Part shown: positions 22,980 to 36,660 of the stretch, piece by piece
How the letters are laid out: every line of letters starts with the position of its first letter
Numbering within the stretch: position 1 is the first letter of the stretch
Assembly (NCBI GenBank): GCA_963662155.1
Contig: OY759263.1
Location: forward strand, 39,023,091-39,087,090
Direction of reading: 5' to 3'
From: Lamellibrachia columna
Taxonomy: Eukaryota > Annelida > Polychaeta > Sabellida > Siboglinidae
Length of the DNA: 64,000 nt
Made by a program: the position numbers and the translations under genes
Notes under the pieces: generated by a model
The model's input: only the letters and a program-made list of their open reading frames with translations
What the model was told of the DNA's origin: nothing
The model's database searches: none

Positions 22980-23347
22980 AAAGAAGTTTAGATTCGAATT
23001 TTTAATTATATTAAAAATAGCATAGGTCCCAATACTGATCCCTGTGGTATCCCACTCAAAACAGATTTCCAGTTTGAAATCTTATATCACTCTCTGTCTT
23101 TTGTGTGTAAGCCAAGTCTATCCAGTTGATTACACCATTAACTATACCATGGGCTTTTATTTTAAGTAACAACCTTTCATGTGGCACTTTATCGAAAGCT
23201 TCCTAAAAATCTAAGTGCATATCACCAACTAATTCCTTCCAAAAAACCCATGTTGAGATTTATTTATTCATTTATGTTTTACAAGGAATTCCGTCATGTT
23301 GTCTCTAATTAACGTTTCTAATACTTTGCACACAACTGATGACATAT
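22980..23347 (-). pseudogene. L2/CR1-like LINE, inverted 5' segment (RT core)
   Basis: Read on the minus strand from 23347 downward it gives DMSSVVCKVLETLIRDNMTE, INKSQHGF, EAFDKVPHERLLLKIKAHGI (RT motif A region) and, across a frameshift, GIPQGSVLGPMLFLI (motif B). This order is standard for L2/CR1-clade reverse transcriptases. The following motif C and tail lie on the opposite strand directly to the right (23348 on). The arrangement is a 5' inversion produced during insertion. Stops show it is inactive. Confidence 0.82.
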
Positions 23348-23850
23348 CTACCAAAGTATTGACATTTGTAGATGATACAAAATATTCAGAATGGTTAAAA
23401 ATGATACAGATAAGCAACTTTTACAGGATGATCTAAATAAATTGGTTAAATGGTCTAACAAATGGCAAATGTTATTTAATTTTGGGAAGTGTAAATGCAT
23501 ACACGTAAGACATGGACACATGAGCGAAGAATATAAAATGGAGTAGGTAGGTAGAACCACAAAAGAAAGGAATTTAGGAGTATCATTTAGTGCTAACATG
23601 AAAGTTTCATGGCAATGCGGGATTGCTGCGTCAAAAATAACATTCTAGGGCTAATTAGGAGAACAATCACGTATAAGGAGAATAATCATATAAGGAGAAA
23701 CAGTTAATCGTACCCCTGTCATAGACATAGATAAGCTAGAAAGAATACAACGAAGAGCAGCTAAGATTATAGAATAATTACAGAATTGAAAGACCTCAGT
23801 TATTAAAGCCGCTTATTAGAATGTGGTTTGATAACACTAAAGCCCAGGGG
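23348..23850 (+). pseudogene. L2/CR1-like LINE, 3' segment (RT motif C to tail)
   Basis: The plus strand reads LTFVDDTKIF (motif C, F-x-DD), then DTDKQLLQDDLNKLVKWSNK, WQMLFNFGKCKCIHV, NNILGLIRRTITYKE and IDKLERIQRRAAKII. This is the standard thumb and C-terminal order of L2-like ORF2. The segment continues the inverted piece at 22980-23347 with only a short gap, about 10-15 residues, between motif B and motif C. Several frameshifts and stops are present. It ends near a Gypsy LTR at 23856. Confidence 0.82.
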
Positions 23851-23855
23851 GAGAC

Positions 23856-24058
23856 TGTTGACGTGCTAGGTTGCATACGATAGACACAAAGCAATGTATG
23901 TCAAAATACATTTATTATATGTGAACGTAACGCTTATCTGACATGTGCGACAGCGTATCGAGAGCAGAGGGGCGAGCCGCTGCATGTAACAGCCGTAAGC
24001 CAAGTTAGTGTCGCATGCTTAAATGTGTGTCCCAGTAAATAAAGTTCATTCATTAACA
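23856..24058 (-). mobile_element. Gypsy-like 3' LTR, about 203 bp
   Basis: On the minus strand it begins TGTTAATGAATG directly after a polypurine tract GAATGGGGGA (24068-24059) and ends GCACGTCAACA. The ends are TGTT(A/G)A inverted repeats with canonical TG...CA. Upstream on the same strand is the C-terminal Gypsy coding tail. No second LTR or internal region is present, so the 5' part is missing. Confidence 0.7.
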
Positions 24059-24240
24059 TCCCCCATTCTATGGGAAAAGTTAATGATGTAGTCCTGCGTC
24101 CATGTGGGAGGATCTCTGGTCCTGCTCGGCCTAGCGCCATCCACTGCTGCCATCACTGCGGTTCTGTTGGATAGCGGCTCTTCCAGCTATTGTTCCACTG
24201 GGATGTCATCATCTAGGCAAAGTCAATCGCCCTACAATGT
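24059..24240 (-). pseudogene. Gypsy pol C-terminal tail
   Basis: The minus strand reads LEEPLSNRTAVMAAVDGARP, then SRTRDPPTWTQDYIINFSHR and MGDVNE, ending in the LTR. The R-x-S/T-R-x-R-x-PPxW pattern is the usual end of chromodomain-free Gypsy polyproteins. Only about 55 codons are visible before similarity is lost. Confidence 0.6.
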
Positions 24241-25124
24241 TTTTCTATCTGGCTGTTGCTACTAGTAGGGGCGAAGGTCTCGTGCATCAAAAGCTTAAGT
24301 ATTTTCATGAAACGTGAAACCTTACAAAAGCGCCATAAACAGAGCAATAAACACGTCTTTCGTGTCTGTATGCATTCTTATATGTATATCACTAAAGTTA
24401 CCTGACAATAACCATGTAAAAGTGTGAAATTATTACCTTTTTGTCAGAACGCATGTGCTTGTCAAGGTTTGTATATAACCGGATGTTGTTGTGAGCGAGA
24501 AAGGCATGCGGGATTTCCATAGATCTATATAAGGTCACGCTAAGAATTGCCGTCTGCTGGCCATAGAGTTACATCATTAATAATGCCCCTATAAACTATT
24601 AACTTACTAACGGGTGTTTTATTTATTTCTGTGCTGCTGGCCCATTCTGGCCTCATTCTACACGAAATCGCGTTTGATCATGTGACCCAAAGGCAACATC
24701 ACGTGCACAGTATGGCGGCTAGTTGTGAAATGTTTTCTATGTCACCGATAAAAGTACTCATAAGTAATTATTTGGAGCACATTTCTTCAGTTTCTTGACG
24801 CCCAATTGTCGGTTGTATGTCACAGAATACACATGTGAAACGGTTAGTGCGTATCGGTTTTAAAACTTAAGTTATTAGTTCCGTAGCCATTTGGCTACGG
24901 AACTGCCAAATCGCCGAGTTAGCAAATGCCGCACGGGACTTTCGCCCCAGAGACGAAGAGTGGGGCGATTTTTTTTGCCTAGTCATCATCGTGCCTCCGC
25001 TACCCCACTTGGATCTGCTGAACTGACGCTTTTCGCCTCAGGAGTTGTCCTTTTTTTTAGGTGTACCCTATTTCAATCACCCCTGTCTTTCACTGTGTAT
25101 GATCTGTCATCTAGTTTCTATGAA
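24241..25124. other. Intronic sequence with one perfect hairpin
   Basis: GTTCCGTAGCC-ATTT-GGCTACGGAAC at about 24880-24905 is a perfect 11-bp stem. A 100-codon frame at 24891-25193 has no recognisable domain. Otherwise nothing is assigned. Confidence 0.5.
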
Positions 25125-25330
25125 GCCCATAACATGACATCATCGGCAATCATCGCGCATTTCTCGCGGTTACCGCTGATCTACGTACTGTAACGTTTCT
25201 AGCGGCTGGGTGGCGTCCCGCGTTTCTACACACTCCCCGTTTTCTCTTTTGCCTGCGTTTCTACAAACTCGCCGTTTTCTCCATTTACCCGCGTTTTTAC
25301 AAACTCACCGTTTTTCTCCGTTTTAAAGTT
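25125..25330 (+). repeat. Repeat R2, copy 1, with 'GTTTCTACAAACTCGCCGTT' minisatellite
   Basis: A head of about 75 bp (CATCGGCAATCATCGCGCAT ... AGCGGCTGGGTGGCGTCCCG) is followed by three or four units of CGCGTTTCTACAAACTCGCC plus GTTTTCTCC. It is inverted relative to copies at 29105-29395 and 29531-29727. Confidence 0.9.
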
Positions 25331-25354
25331 TATCATAGCTCATCAACATAATAT

Positions 25355-28757
<3,403 letters not shown>

Positions 28758-28774
28758 TGCGGGCGTGTGTGTGC

Positions 28775-28945
<171 letters not shown>

Positions 28946-29004
28946 TACTTTAATTTTTAAATGTTTGTCTAATTACGACTTTATAATTACAACTGAATAC
29001 ATGC

Positions 29005-29066
29005 AATAGACGGGAATCGAACATGCGCTGCCTGTGTACAAACATTCTACCCCTGAGCCATTAAAT
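29005..29066 (-). repeat. tRNA-like SINE head or tRNA pseudogene
   Basis: The minus strand reads TGGCTCAGGGGTAGAATG (A-box-like) and, about 30 bases later, GTTCGATTCCCGTC (B-box-like). The spacing suits a pol III internal promoter. There is no full cloverleaf. It is part of repeat R2 copy 2. Copy 3 has only the start of it. Confidence 0.6.
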
Positions 29067-29395
29067 TTCGTCAGATTACGTTATCGTTTCGGTGTATATT
29101 CATGTCAGTCTTGAGATATAGGTGGCGCAACCAACGTCAAGAAAACGACGAGAAAATGGAGAAACGACGAGTTTGTAGAAAGGCGGAAACATTTAGAAAA
29201 CGGCGAGTTTGTAGAAACGCGGGAAAATGGAGAAAACAACGAGTTTATAGAAACGCGTAAATATTGAAGAAAACGGCGAGCTTGTAGAAACGCGGGGCGC
29301 CACCCAGCCGCTAGAAACGCTATAGTATGTAGATCAGCGGAAACCGCGACAAATGCGCGATGATTGCCGATGACGTCATGATATGATCTTCATAA
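29067..29395 (-). repeat. Repeat R2, copy 2
   Basis: On the minus strand: head CATCGGCAATCATCGCGCAT ... GCTGATCTACATACTATAGC, GGCTGGGTGGCGCCCCGCGT, then four to five CGTTTCTACAAACTCGCCGT units, TTGACGTTGGTTGCGCCACC and the tRNA-like part. It is inverted relative to copy 1 (25125-25330), and the pair encloses the RTE element and both TA arrays. Confidence 0.88.
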
Positions 29396-29521
29396 GTTTC
29401 TCCTCTATCACTGCATGCTTCCATCTGGCTTTAGGATGCGGTTTATAATAAACTGGTTGCCCTCCTTCCGGTTCATCTAAACGTCGTGCTGTCTTGTCGT
29501 GGTGCTTCTTCACACTTTGCC
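29396..29521 (-). pseudogene. Gypsy integrase C-terminal fragment
   Basis: The minus strand reads VKKHHDKTARRLDEPEGGQP and VYYKPHPKARWKHAVIEEKL. This follows directly in protein order from the larger integrase fragment at 29727-30170. A 55-bp segment (29465-29519) duplicates 29725-29779. Confidence 0.72.
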
Positions 29522-29530
29522 TCCGCGAAC

Positions 29531-29727
29531 ATTCTACCCCTGAGCCATTAAATTTCACCCGATTACGTTATCGTTTCGGTGTATGTTCATATCAGTCTTG
29601 ACATATAGGTGGCGCAATCCAACGTCAAGAAAACGACGAGTTTGTAGAAGCGCGGGAAATTGGAGGAAACGGCGAGTTTGTAGAAACGCGAAAAAAGGAG
29701 AAAATGGCAAGTTTGTAGAAACGCTTC
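29531..29727 (-). repeat. Repeat R2, copy 3 (truncated) inside Gypsy sequence
   Basis: Contains ATTCTACCCCTGAGCCATTA, TATAGGTGGCGCAATCCAAC and three AAACGGCGAGTTTGTAGAAA units on the + strand, matching copy 2. The head of copy 2 is absent. It is flanked by a roughly 55-bp near-identical direct repeat of Gypsy coding sequence. Confidence 0.85.
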
Positions 29728-30170
29728 CAGTTCATTTAAACGTCGTGCTGTCTTGTCACGGTGCTTCTTCACATTCTTCCTTTTCTCCTTTTTCGCTTTG
29801 ACGGCTTCACTCGTTTCCGGCACTTGACCGATTGGTAGCAGCGATTGAGTCTGTCTCCCGAACAGAATTTGGGTTGGAGATACACCAGCATCTTGCTTTG
29901 GTGTGTTTCGCAACTCTACTAGCGCTAATTGCACATCACCATCAGACCCCATCGTCTTGCGTCGTGTATTCTTTGCCAACTGAACACTTGCTTCTGTCTT
30001 TCCGTTGGGTCTTGGGTACATCGGCGATGATGTCTTGTGCTCGAATTTCCACTGATGTGCAAATTTCTCAAACTCTCTTGATGAAAATTGTGGTATGTTG
30101 TCACTTAGAAGCTGCCGGGGAATGCCACCGTGCGAAATGCGACTTCAACTTGTTGATGACTCGACTGGCA
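29728..30170 (-). pseudogene. Gypsy (Ty3-like) integrase fragment
   Basis: On the minus strand, with one indel, it reads VINKLKSHFAR, GIPRQLLSDNIPQFSSREFE (second catalytic Asp in SDN), KFAHQWKFEHKTSS and YPRPNGKTEASVQLAKNTRR (the catalytic Glu of the DDE core). ALVELRNTP, SPTQILFGRQTQSLLPIG and KKHRDKTARRLNELE follow. Order and motifs match K02A2.6-type Gypsy integrases. The upstream zinc finger and first Asp are missing, replaced by a 36-bp minisatellite. Confidence 0.85.
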
Positions 30171-30432
30171 GTGGTTGTTGTCATCTTGTTGATGACTCGA
30201 CTGGCAGTGATTGTTGTCATCTTGTTGATCAGTTGACAGGCAGTGGTTGTTGTCATCTTGTTGATGACTTGACTGGCAGTGGTTGTTGTCATCTTGTTGA
30301 TGACTTGACTGGCAGTGGTTGTTGTCGTCTTATTGATGACTTGACTGGTAGTGGTTATTGTCATCTTGTTGATGACTTGATTGAAAGTGGTTGTTTCATC
30401 TTGTTGATGACTTGACTGGCAGTGGTTGTTGT
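30150..30432. repeat. 36-bp minisatellite grown from Gypsy integrase, 7-8 copies
   Basis: The unit CTTGTTGATGACTCGACTGG plus CAGTGGTTGTTGTCAT is repeated. On the minus strand it reads TTTTASRVINKM. The copy next to the integrase reads TTTTASRVINKLKSHFAR, that is, genuine Gypsy protein sequence. The array therefore amplified coding sequence in place. It ends about 100 bp before exon 3 of gene A. Confidence 0.92.
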
Positions 30433-30533
30433 CAGATTTGACTCCGCCATTATAAGTATATATCAATTAAGCTTTTAAAAACAAATATATGATCTAAAGT
30501 GGAATAACCTTACGACACGTTGTTTGTCTCCAG

Positions 30534-31489
30534 GCGGTGGGTCATCCCAGTTGTACTCCTCGTCTTCCGACTATGGCTTCTCCACATCGAAAGGTAAACT
30601 GCCGCCATTACAGCGCACGTCTAGTCGTGGCCATCTCGTGTCAGATTCACAGAGCAGCATCAACATGAGCAGATCAGCATCGAGCTCCAGCCTCTCGCTG
30701 TCTACCAAGGGCTGTATCAGCAGTGTTTCGGAGGAACCATGGGTTGGTGACCCGGAAGCAATATCATCTGTCCGTCGACCACGACGAACGCGCCTCAAGC
30801 TGCGTCTCGACCACACGTTTTCTCGGTCGAGCAGTCTGAAGGAGAGTGCGGGACATGGGGGCCGCTCAGCCTTGACCAGGTCTCACAGTCTGCGGGAGTC
30901 AGCTGGCTCTCTCGACAGCACCATTCGCTGCAACAGCCCCTTGTCCTACTCTCAACATCAAACGAGCAGCGTGTTCTGTATGAGCGGCAGTTTGACTGAC
31001 GCCCCGTGTCAGCTCGTCAGGAGTATTGACTGCATCAGCGAGGACCTCGCCGGGGTTGATCTAGCGGCCAAGTCGAAGCGCACACGGTCGCTTAAGATAC
31101 GAAGTCGGGGACGGCAGACCGCGGTCCTGGCTCGCCACGCAAGCACAAACAGCTTGAGAGACTACACCGGCAGTCCGGAGACTAGGTCCTCGGTGTGGAC
31201 TGCCGAGTCGACTCCGGAACTACCAGTTGAGTCGAGTCCGACCGGATCCATCATACACAGGAGGAAAACAAAATTGCAGTTAATGCTTCCTGGAAGCACT
31301 TTTCAACCTACGCCGACGACATCGCCAAAACCAGCCCTGTTATCGCCAACCACCCCACTGTGTGCACCTCTCAATTGCCTTCCGCTGGGTGCTCATCGCC
31401 TGCAGTCACCAGGCGGTTTCCCTGACGGCCCAAGTAGACGTCACTTTGGCTCTCCTGTCAGACCTCTGGCTCCGAAACCTGACGTATAA
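30534..31489 (+). CDS. Gene A exon 3: serine-rich C-terminus
   Basis: The acceptor TTTGTCTCCAG is followed by a 956-bp terminal exon ending in TAA at 31487-31489. It enters in phase 1, as required by exon 2. The product (about 318 residues) is Ser/Arg-rich and probably disordered. It begins GGSSQLYSSSSDYGFSTSKG. Two near-identical boxes, RSSSLKESAG and RSHSLRESAG, lie near residues 100-130 of the exon. Three basic/aliphatic boxes, RRTRLKLRL, KRTRSLKIRS and RRKTKLQLML, are evenly spread and may be short linear motifs. The end is Pro/Thr-rich. The GC-rich, high-complexity coding sequence contrasts with the surrounding transposons. The family is unrecognised, and a cytoskeletal or signalling scaffold is only a guess. 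Confidence 0.72.
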
Positions 31490-31866
31490 ACAGCGTAGAT
31501 AAAGCATTATTTAATTAAATGCTACGTCGCAAGAATCACAAGTATGTAATCACTTCTCGGCAATCTTATCGGTTGGATAATTTTTTTTTTAAATTGCTAT
31601 TAAAATTAGGTAACAGTTTATGCGTAAAGGTATTGGCGGCATAAATGTGAACCAATTTGCAGATGTTAGCCCCACTCGTCTTGGTATGGCTGTGGTTTGT
31701 CCAAACTCGTCTTGGCTGTGGTTGTTCTTAACTCGCCTTAGTGTGGCAGCAGTGATTTCTGTTTTTTTGGAAAATGCTCTAGAATCGTCTAGAATGTCAT
31801 TGCACTGACGGGGCCCGAAGTCACTTTCGATTGCGCATGCGCAACGTGAATTCTGTTTTTTTTTTT
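31490..31866. other. Gene A 3' flank with decayed repeats
   Basis: ATTAAA-like signals follow the stop (about 31516), but no firm poly(A) site can be named. At 31672-31740 two copies of a CTCGTCTTGG...GGCTGTGGTT unit match the 31-bp minisatellite at 33845-34520. CTAGAATGTCATTGCACTGA at about 31788-31808 recurs near 31890 and 31915. Confidence 0.55.
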
Positions 31867-31880
31867 AGAATGTTCTAGAA
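31867..31880. promoter_or_regulatory. Perfect heat-shock-element-like triplet
   Basis: AGAATGTTCTAGAA contains three alternating inverted nGAAn units, the canonical HSF1 binding arrangement. A weaker TCTAGAA-type cluster lies about 85 bp upstream (31780-31797). No gene start is evident nearby, so function is unproven. Confidence 0.35.
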
Positions 31881-32579
31881 ATCTCCCAGAATGTCATTGC
31901 ATGGAGCCACTTCAGAATGTCATTGCACTGACTGATCTGGTGTCTTTTTACATATGGGTAGATACATTTTGTACAATTTCTTGCCGTCAGACAACCAAAA
32001 TGCGCAAGTTTGATACTATTTTTAGATAATGTGAAACAATGTTATAATATATAAGCAGCATGTAACATCAACAACAGTTTTAGTCTTCGACTTTGATTGG
32101 TAGACTCGTGAATTGAAACAATGTTACACGCTATTTTATTGGTTGACCTGTGTCTCGTGACAACAACACGTGACTGATCAGAGTGATGCTGGTCCACAGC
32201 CACCTTTTTGTCATTCTATCGCTCACATTTTAATTGACAGCCACGCAGGGCGTGTAATTGCAGTTTACAAAGTCACGTCAGCGACCGAGGAAAAGAAAAT
32301 AACAAGCTAAGGAGAAAATGATGAACGCGTAATGCGTGAGTAATGAACAAATTTAGTTAATGACTGCCGTGCCAGCTCCCCCAATTTCACGTCTTGCTTA
32401 CCAAAATATCCATCCCCCCACGTCCTGCTTTCCAATTTGATCGACCACACGCCTTACTTTCCAATATGACAGCCCTTTCTCGATTTCAAACTATGTCAGG
32501 TTTCTGTAGTTGAATAATGTACTTTGTAGAAAACGTTTATTCTGCATTCTATTTAATGTGTATACTAATCTGCCTACTG
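31881..32579. other. Non-coding, nothing recognised
   Basis: No gene or repeat is supported beyond short duplicated phrases such as CAGAATGTCATTGCA. Confidence 0.45.
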
Positions 32580-32870
32580 CACTGAACATTATTCGTAAGT
32601 TGTGACGCCCTAAGCGATTACAAACGCAATAACTTGACCTGTATTTCTCCCAAGAAGCGCCCCTAACGACCGTATATGTATTAACGTGCCTTATATTATG
32701 TCTAAGAAGTGTCTCCTAGTGACCTAATATGTATTAACGTGACCTGTATTTCTCTCAAGAAGCGCACCTAACGACTATATGCAACACATTGACCTATATT
32801 CCTTCCAAGAACTGCCCTCTAGCGAGCATAAATGTAATAACGTGATCCATATTTCTCTCAAGAAACAGAG
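32580..32870. repeat. About 62-bp imperfect tandem repeat with GCGC(C/A)CCTA core
   Basis: Four to five units share CGTGACCTGTATTTCTCTCA, AGAAGCGCACCTAACGAC and TATATGTATTAA. The conserved GCGCCCCTAACGAC/TGCCCTCTAGCGAG part repeats about every 55 bp. Confidence 0.8.
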
Positions 32871-32911
32871 AGAGAGAGAGCGATATATATATATGCATAT
32901 GCATATGCATA

Positions 32912-32970
<59 letters not shown>
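32871..32970. repeat. (AG)n-(TA)n-(ATGC)n-(TA)n-(GA)n palindromic microsatellite
   Basis: GAGAGAGAGAGCG, TA repeats, ATATGC repeats, TA repeats and AGAGAGAGAGAGAGG follow in order. Only the TA/ATGC middle is self-complementary, and the GA runs lie in the same orientation on both sides. Confidence 0.95.
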
Positions 32971-33159
32971 GGGCATTCAAAACAAAGTTTTTTAAAACAT
33001 AAACTTTTCAAAAATATTCAATTCCAGGTGGCCGTGACACTTGTGGGTAGGAGCATAGCTAAAACGTGACAAAAATCCTACAAATGAAAAGGTCTGTAAC
33101 ATTGTTATAAATTACGAGACTACGTCACGCCACATAAAGCAAGCAATCAAAACACCGGT

Positions 33160-33360
33160 ACTAAAACTCCCTCGTGTCGAATAACTAATTAGAGTTGCCG
33201 TGGTGGCACCTAGCGGATATGTGATAAATCAATTAGAGTTAGGGTGGCGCCCTCATGTAGAATAACTAATCAAGATTATAAAGGCGGCACATAGTGAATA
33301 GGTAATGAATCATTGATGGTTAATATGGCGCCATCTCGTAGGAGATATTTAATTAGGGTT
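33160..33360. repeat. About 65-bp imperfect repeat with GGCGCC(M)TC core
   Basis: Three units share GGTGGCACCTAGCGGATATG or GGCGCCATCTCGTAGG cores, followed by ATAACTAATTAGAGTT-like AT-rich spacers. Confidence 0.7.
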
Positions 33361-33454
33361 ACATACGAAAATTAATTAGGATGCAATTTTCCGCTTCCTT
33401 AGCCCTCTGTCTCTTTCTCTCTCAATTTCCCTGTCTTCCCCTCTCTCTATGTGT

Positions 33455-33463
33455 GTGTATGTA

Positions 33464-33530
<67 letters not shown>
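33455..33530. repeat. TATG and (TA)n microsatellite
   Basis: GTGTGTATGTATATATGTATG leads into about 45 bp of TA. Confidence 0.95.
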
Positions 33531-33532
<2 letters not shown>

Positions 33533-33844
33533 CATTAGGAGGCGCCTCTTGGGAAATATATGGGTCACGTTATTATGTATTTTTTATTTAGAAGTTCATA
33601 GACTAGTCGCCAAGGGTGCCACTAGCACCCCACCAAGGGGCGCTCCAATAGTGCGTACGCAACATATTTCGCTTTATATGCACTAGGGGCGCTGTTTTAC
33701 GAAAAGTAGTTAATGTACTATCCGTTAGTGGCTCCACCAGTACCTAAGCGGGTCGTCAATGGTGCTGTCACTATCCCCTAGGTGGCAACACCGTATGGGT
33801 CACGTTTCTCCGGGCTCCTGAAATCATGAATCCGTATCGTCATT
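33531..33844. other. Non-coding with GGGGCGC-type motifs
   Basis: CACCAAGGGGCGCTCC (about 33632) and CACTAGGGGCGCTG (about 33681) resemble the motif cores of the repeats to the left. No gene. Confidence 0.5.
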
Positions 33845-34520
33845 TGTACCTGTGTACTACTGGCGTGGCTGCGGTTGGTCCTAGCTTGTCTTGAAGTGGC
33901 TGTGGGTGGTCCCAGCTCGTCTTGACGTGGCTGTGGTTGGTCCCATCTAGTCTTGATATTGCTGTGGTTGGTTCCAACTAGTGTTGAAGTGGCTGTGGTT
34001 GGTCCCAACTCGTCTTGAAGTAGGTATTTTTTTTAATCCCAACTCGAATTAACGTGGCTGTTGTTGGTACCAACTCGTGCTGACGTGGCTGTGGTTGGTC
34101 GCAACTAGTCTTGACGTGGCTATTTTTGGTCCCAACTAACCTTGACGTGGCTGTGGTTGGTCCCAACTCGTTTTGAAGTGGCTGAGGTTGATCCCAACTC
34201 GAATTAACGTGGCTGTGGTTGGTCCCAACTAGACTTGAAGTGGCTGTGGTTGGTCCCAATTCGTTTTGGCGTGGCTGTGGTTGGTCCCAATTCGTTTTGA
34301 CGTGGCTGTGGTTGGTCCCAATTCATTTTGACGTGGCTGTGGTTGGTCCCAATTCGTTTTGACGAAGCTGTGGTTGGTCCCAATTCGTTTTGACGTGGCT
34401 GTGGTTTGTCCCAACTAGTCTTGAAGTGGCTGTGGTTGGTCCCAACCCGTCCTGGTGTGGCTGTCGTAGTTCCCAACTTGTCCTGACGTGGCTGTGGTTG
34501 GTCGCAAGTAGTCTTCAAGA
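33845..34520. repeat. 31-bp minisatellite, about 22 copies
   Basis: The unit GTGGCTGTGGTTGGTCCCAA plus CTCGTCTTGAC varies in the last ten bases (CTAG, TTCG, TCATT). Offshoots are at 31672-31740, about 2 kb away. Confidence 0.95.
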
Positions 34521-35381
34521 ATACAGTTATTAGCCTCCGCACGTCTCCAAGTAACTATAAATAGCCCCAATGCGCATAGTGTTAGCCAACCCACTCACAG
34601 CATTAAATTGTCACGCATGAATTAACTCACGCAGAATGTGAGTGTTTGTATTGTTCATGTGTTGTGCGGCGGATGCAGAAACGGCAGAAACAACTGAATA
34701 CACCCGCTTCGTGGGTATGCATGGACGATAAACCCGTAATAAAAATGTTGATGTCGGATATTAGTTACTTACCAGATCATGTTCAACGCCACGTGATAAG
34801 TACGGAATATGAACCATTGGTGAGACGTGGCGTTATGTGTAGAATGAGGTGGTCTGAATGTTGACCTTGTTGTTGATGTGTAGACAGGAAGAGTTAGTGT
34901 TGGCATACACTGTCAAATGGTTTGTCTTCGTGTCTTGTAATTGCATAATGTTTACTCAGTAAACGAGAAGCACAAACATGTATGAGCACTAGCACGAAGC
35001 GGATGCCTTGCATGTTGCAATGTAACGAAGGTAGAGGTAGTTGACAAGCCACTTCGTGTGACTTGGCGATATCATCGATGAGCAAAAGTGAAGCAAAACA
35101 GTGACACCACCACTAACTGAATCAGCGGTATCACCGCAGTGTGGCCATTGTCATTATCTCATGTAGTTTAGGAGTGTGAATAAAAACAAGTAACTGTCAA
35201 TGAGACTGCCCATTTTGGTGTTGTTCGCTCCTAGCAGTAAGTACAATAACTAACCGCATTTGTACTAATGACTGTAACGTCAGTTAATTATTTTGTTTAA
35301 TTCAACGTTTTATAGGGAGCGCCACGTCACGCCAGCTGGCGAACGAAGCTTGTCACTCTAACATATATGCATACGACCCCC
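34521..35381. other. Non-coding, nothing recognised
   Basis: No supported gene or repeat. Confidence 0.45.
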
Positions 35382-35577
35382 ATCTACACTATTTTTTTTA
35401 CCCGGGACACGCGTCTACACGGTGAACAAATGTGGTTCTAAAATACGGTTCTGAGAGTTAACCCAGGTTATTTTAGCCCCGCAACGGGAGGAGGGTCAGG
35501 TCCCGCTTTTACCCGGGTTATCTTTAATAACTCCGTTCTGTGCGCATGTAGACAGATAACCCGGGTTATAGTGTAGT
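35382..35577. mobile_element. MITE-like element with CTACACTAT...ACCCGGG termini
   Basis: The left end CTACACTATTTTTTTTACCC continues GGGACACGCG. The right end, reverse-complemented, is CTACACTATAACCCGGGTTA. Internal copies of the palindrome AACCCGGGTT occur, and GTCTACA is present on both sides. About 195 bp, no coding capacity. Target duplication not established. Confidence 0.62.
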
Positions 35578-36205
35578 GTCGAGACCACGCTATAGATGTC
35601 GTGGAAGCTGTTAATTTACTTTCGCTGCCTAGATTAATTATTGCTAGAAATCCCAAGTTCTCTTAAACAATAAACGAACGCCTAAATGAGCGATAAAAAT
35701 TAGGCAGATGATCAAATCGGAGTACCAACGAATGCAAAGTACTATTGGACATCCGAGGGAGGCCAGGCTGACATTCAAGCTTGTTTCGACGGTAACTAGT
35801 GTCTAGTGTCAGATATGTTAAAGCGTACCAGTGTATTGACTAGAGTAGAGATGGCTCAGCATAGTCAAAGAAAACCACCAAAGTCAAAGAACACCGCCTC
35901 GAATCAGATAAAAAGACTATAACTTAGGAATGCAAAACAAACAACAATAAGAGTGACAATGATAGGAAACCCATATAATTTATGACGGACTCGAGAACAC
36001 CATTAGTCACAGGCCCTCGCAGTCACTCCGTCAGTAATGTTGGAGTCGCTAACACATTCATCGGCAGATGTGTTTTAAAATGACGAATTGCAGAAGCCCA
36101 TGAATGCGATGATACGTCTAGGGCAGCTAAGTTTCAACAATTAGAATATACAAGTAGTGCATCCTTGCGCCATAAATCACTCACGTCGCAGTGACCTCAA
36201 TGCTT
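35578..36205. other. Non-coding, nothing recognised
   Basis: Unique-looking sequence between two AACCCGGGTT-rich segments. Confidence 0.4.
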
Positions 36206-36330
36206 CGTGTAGACGCTATAGCCTATACACAGGTTTAACTCGGGTTAAAGCTACAGCATATACATATTTAAACCGGGTTAAAATAACGCGGGTTATTTTT
36301 TAACCCAGGATAAAACGCTGTCCGTGTAAA
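36206..36330. repeat. Second AACCCGGGTT-type palindromic segment
   Basis: TTTAACTCGGGTTAAAGC, TTAAACCGGGTTAAAATAAC and GCGGGTTATTTTTTAACCCA repeat the palindromic theme of 35382-35577, with GTGTAGACGC on the left and GTCCGTGTAAAAGC on the right. It is probably a diverged relative. Confidence 0.6.
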
Positions 36331-36627
36331 AGCAATAATAGTCAATTAAGTGAAAACGAATATCCAAGCCAAAGAACCGCTCTCGTTTGAGTCCACTTTT
36401 ATCTCGTGGACGGGGATATTTTTGTAGCGCGAAAATAGACAATCGCCGTTTTATTGGTCAGCACCGTAACATTTATAAAATGATTGCCTCAAAGCGCATC
36501 AACATTATAACACGTATATATAATACAATTTAATTTCTGAAAATTATAATTTAAGTGAACAGTTTCTAGTATGTTTTCTTTAGTTTTATGTGAACTGTTT
36601 TAGTAATGTTTAAGGTGAACTGCTTTT

Positions 36628-36660
<33 letters not shown>

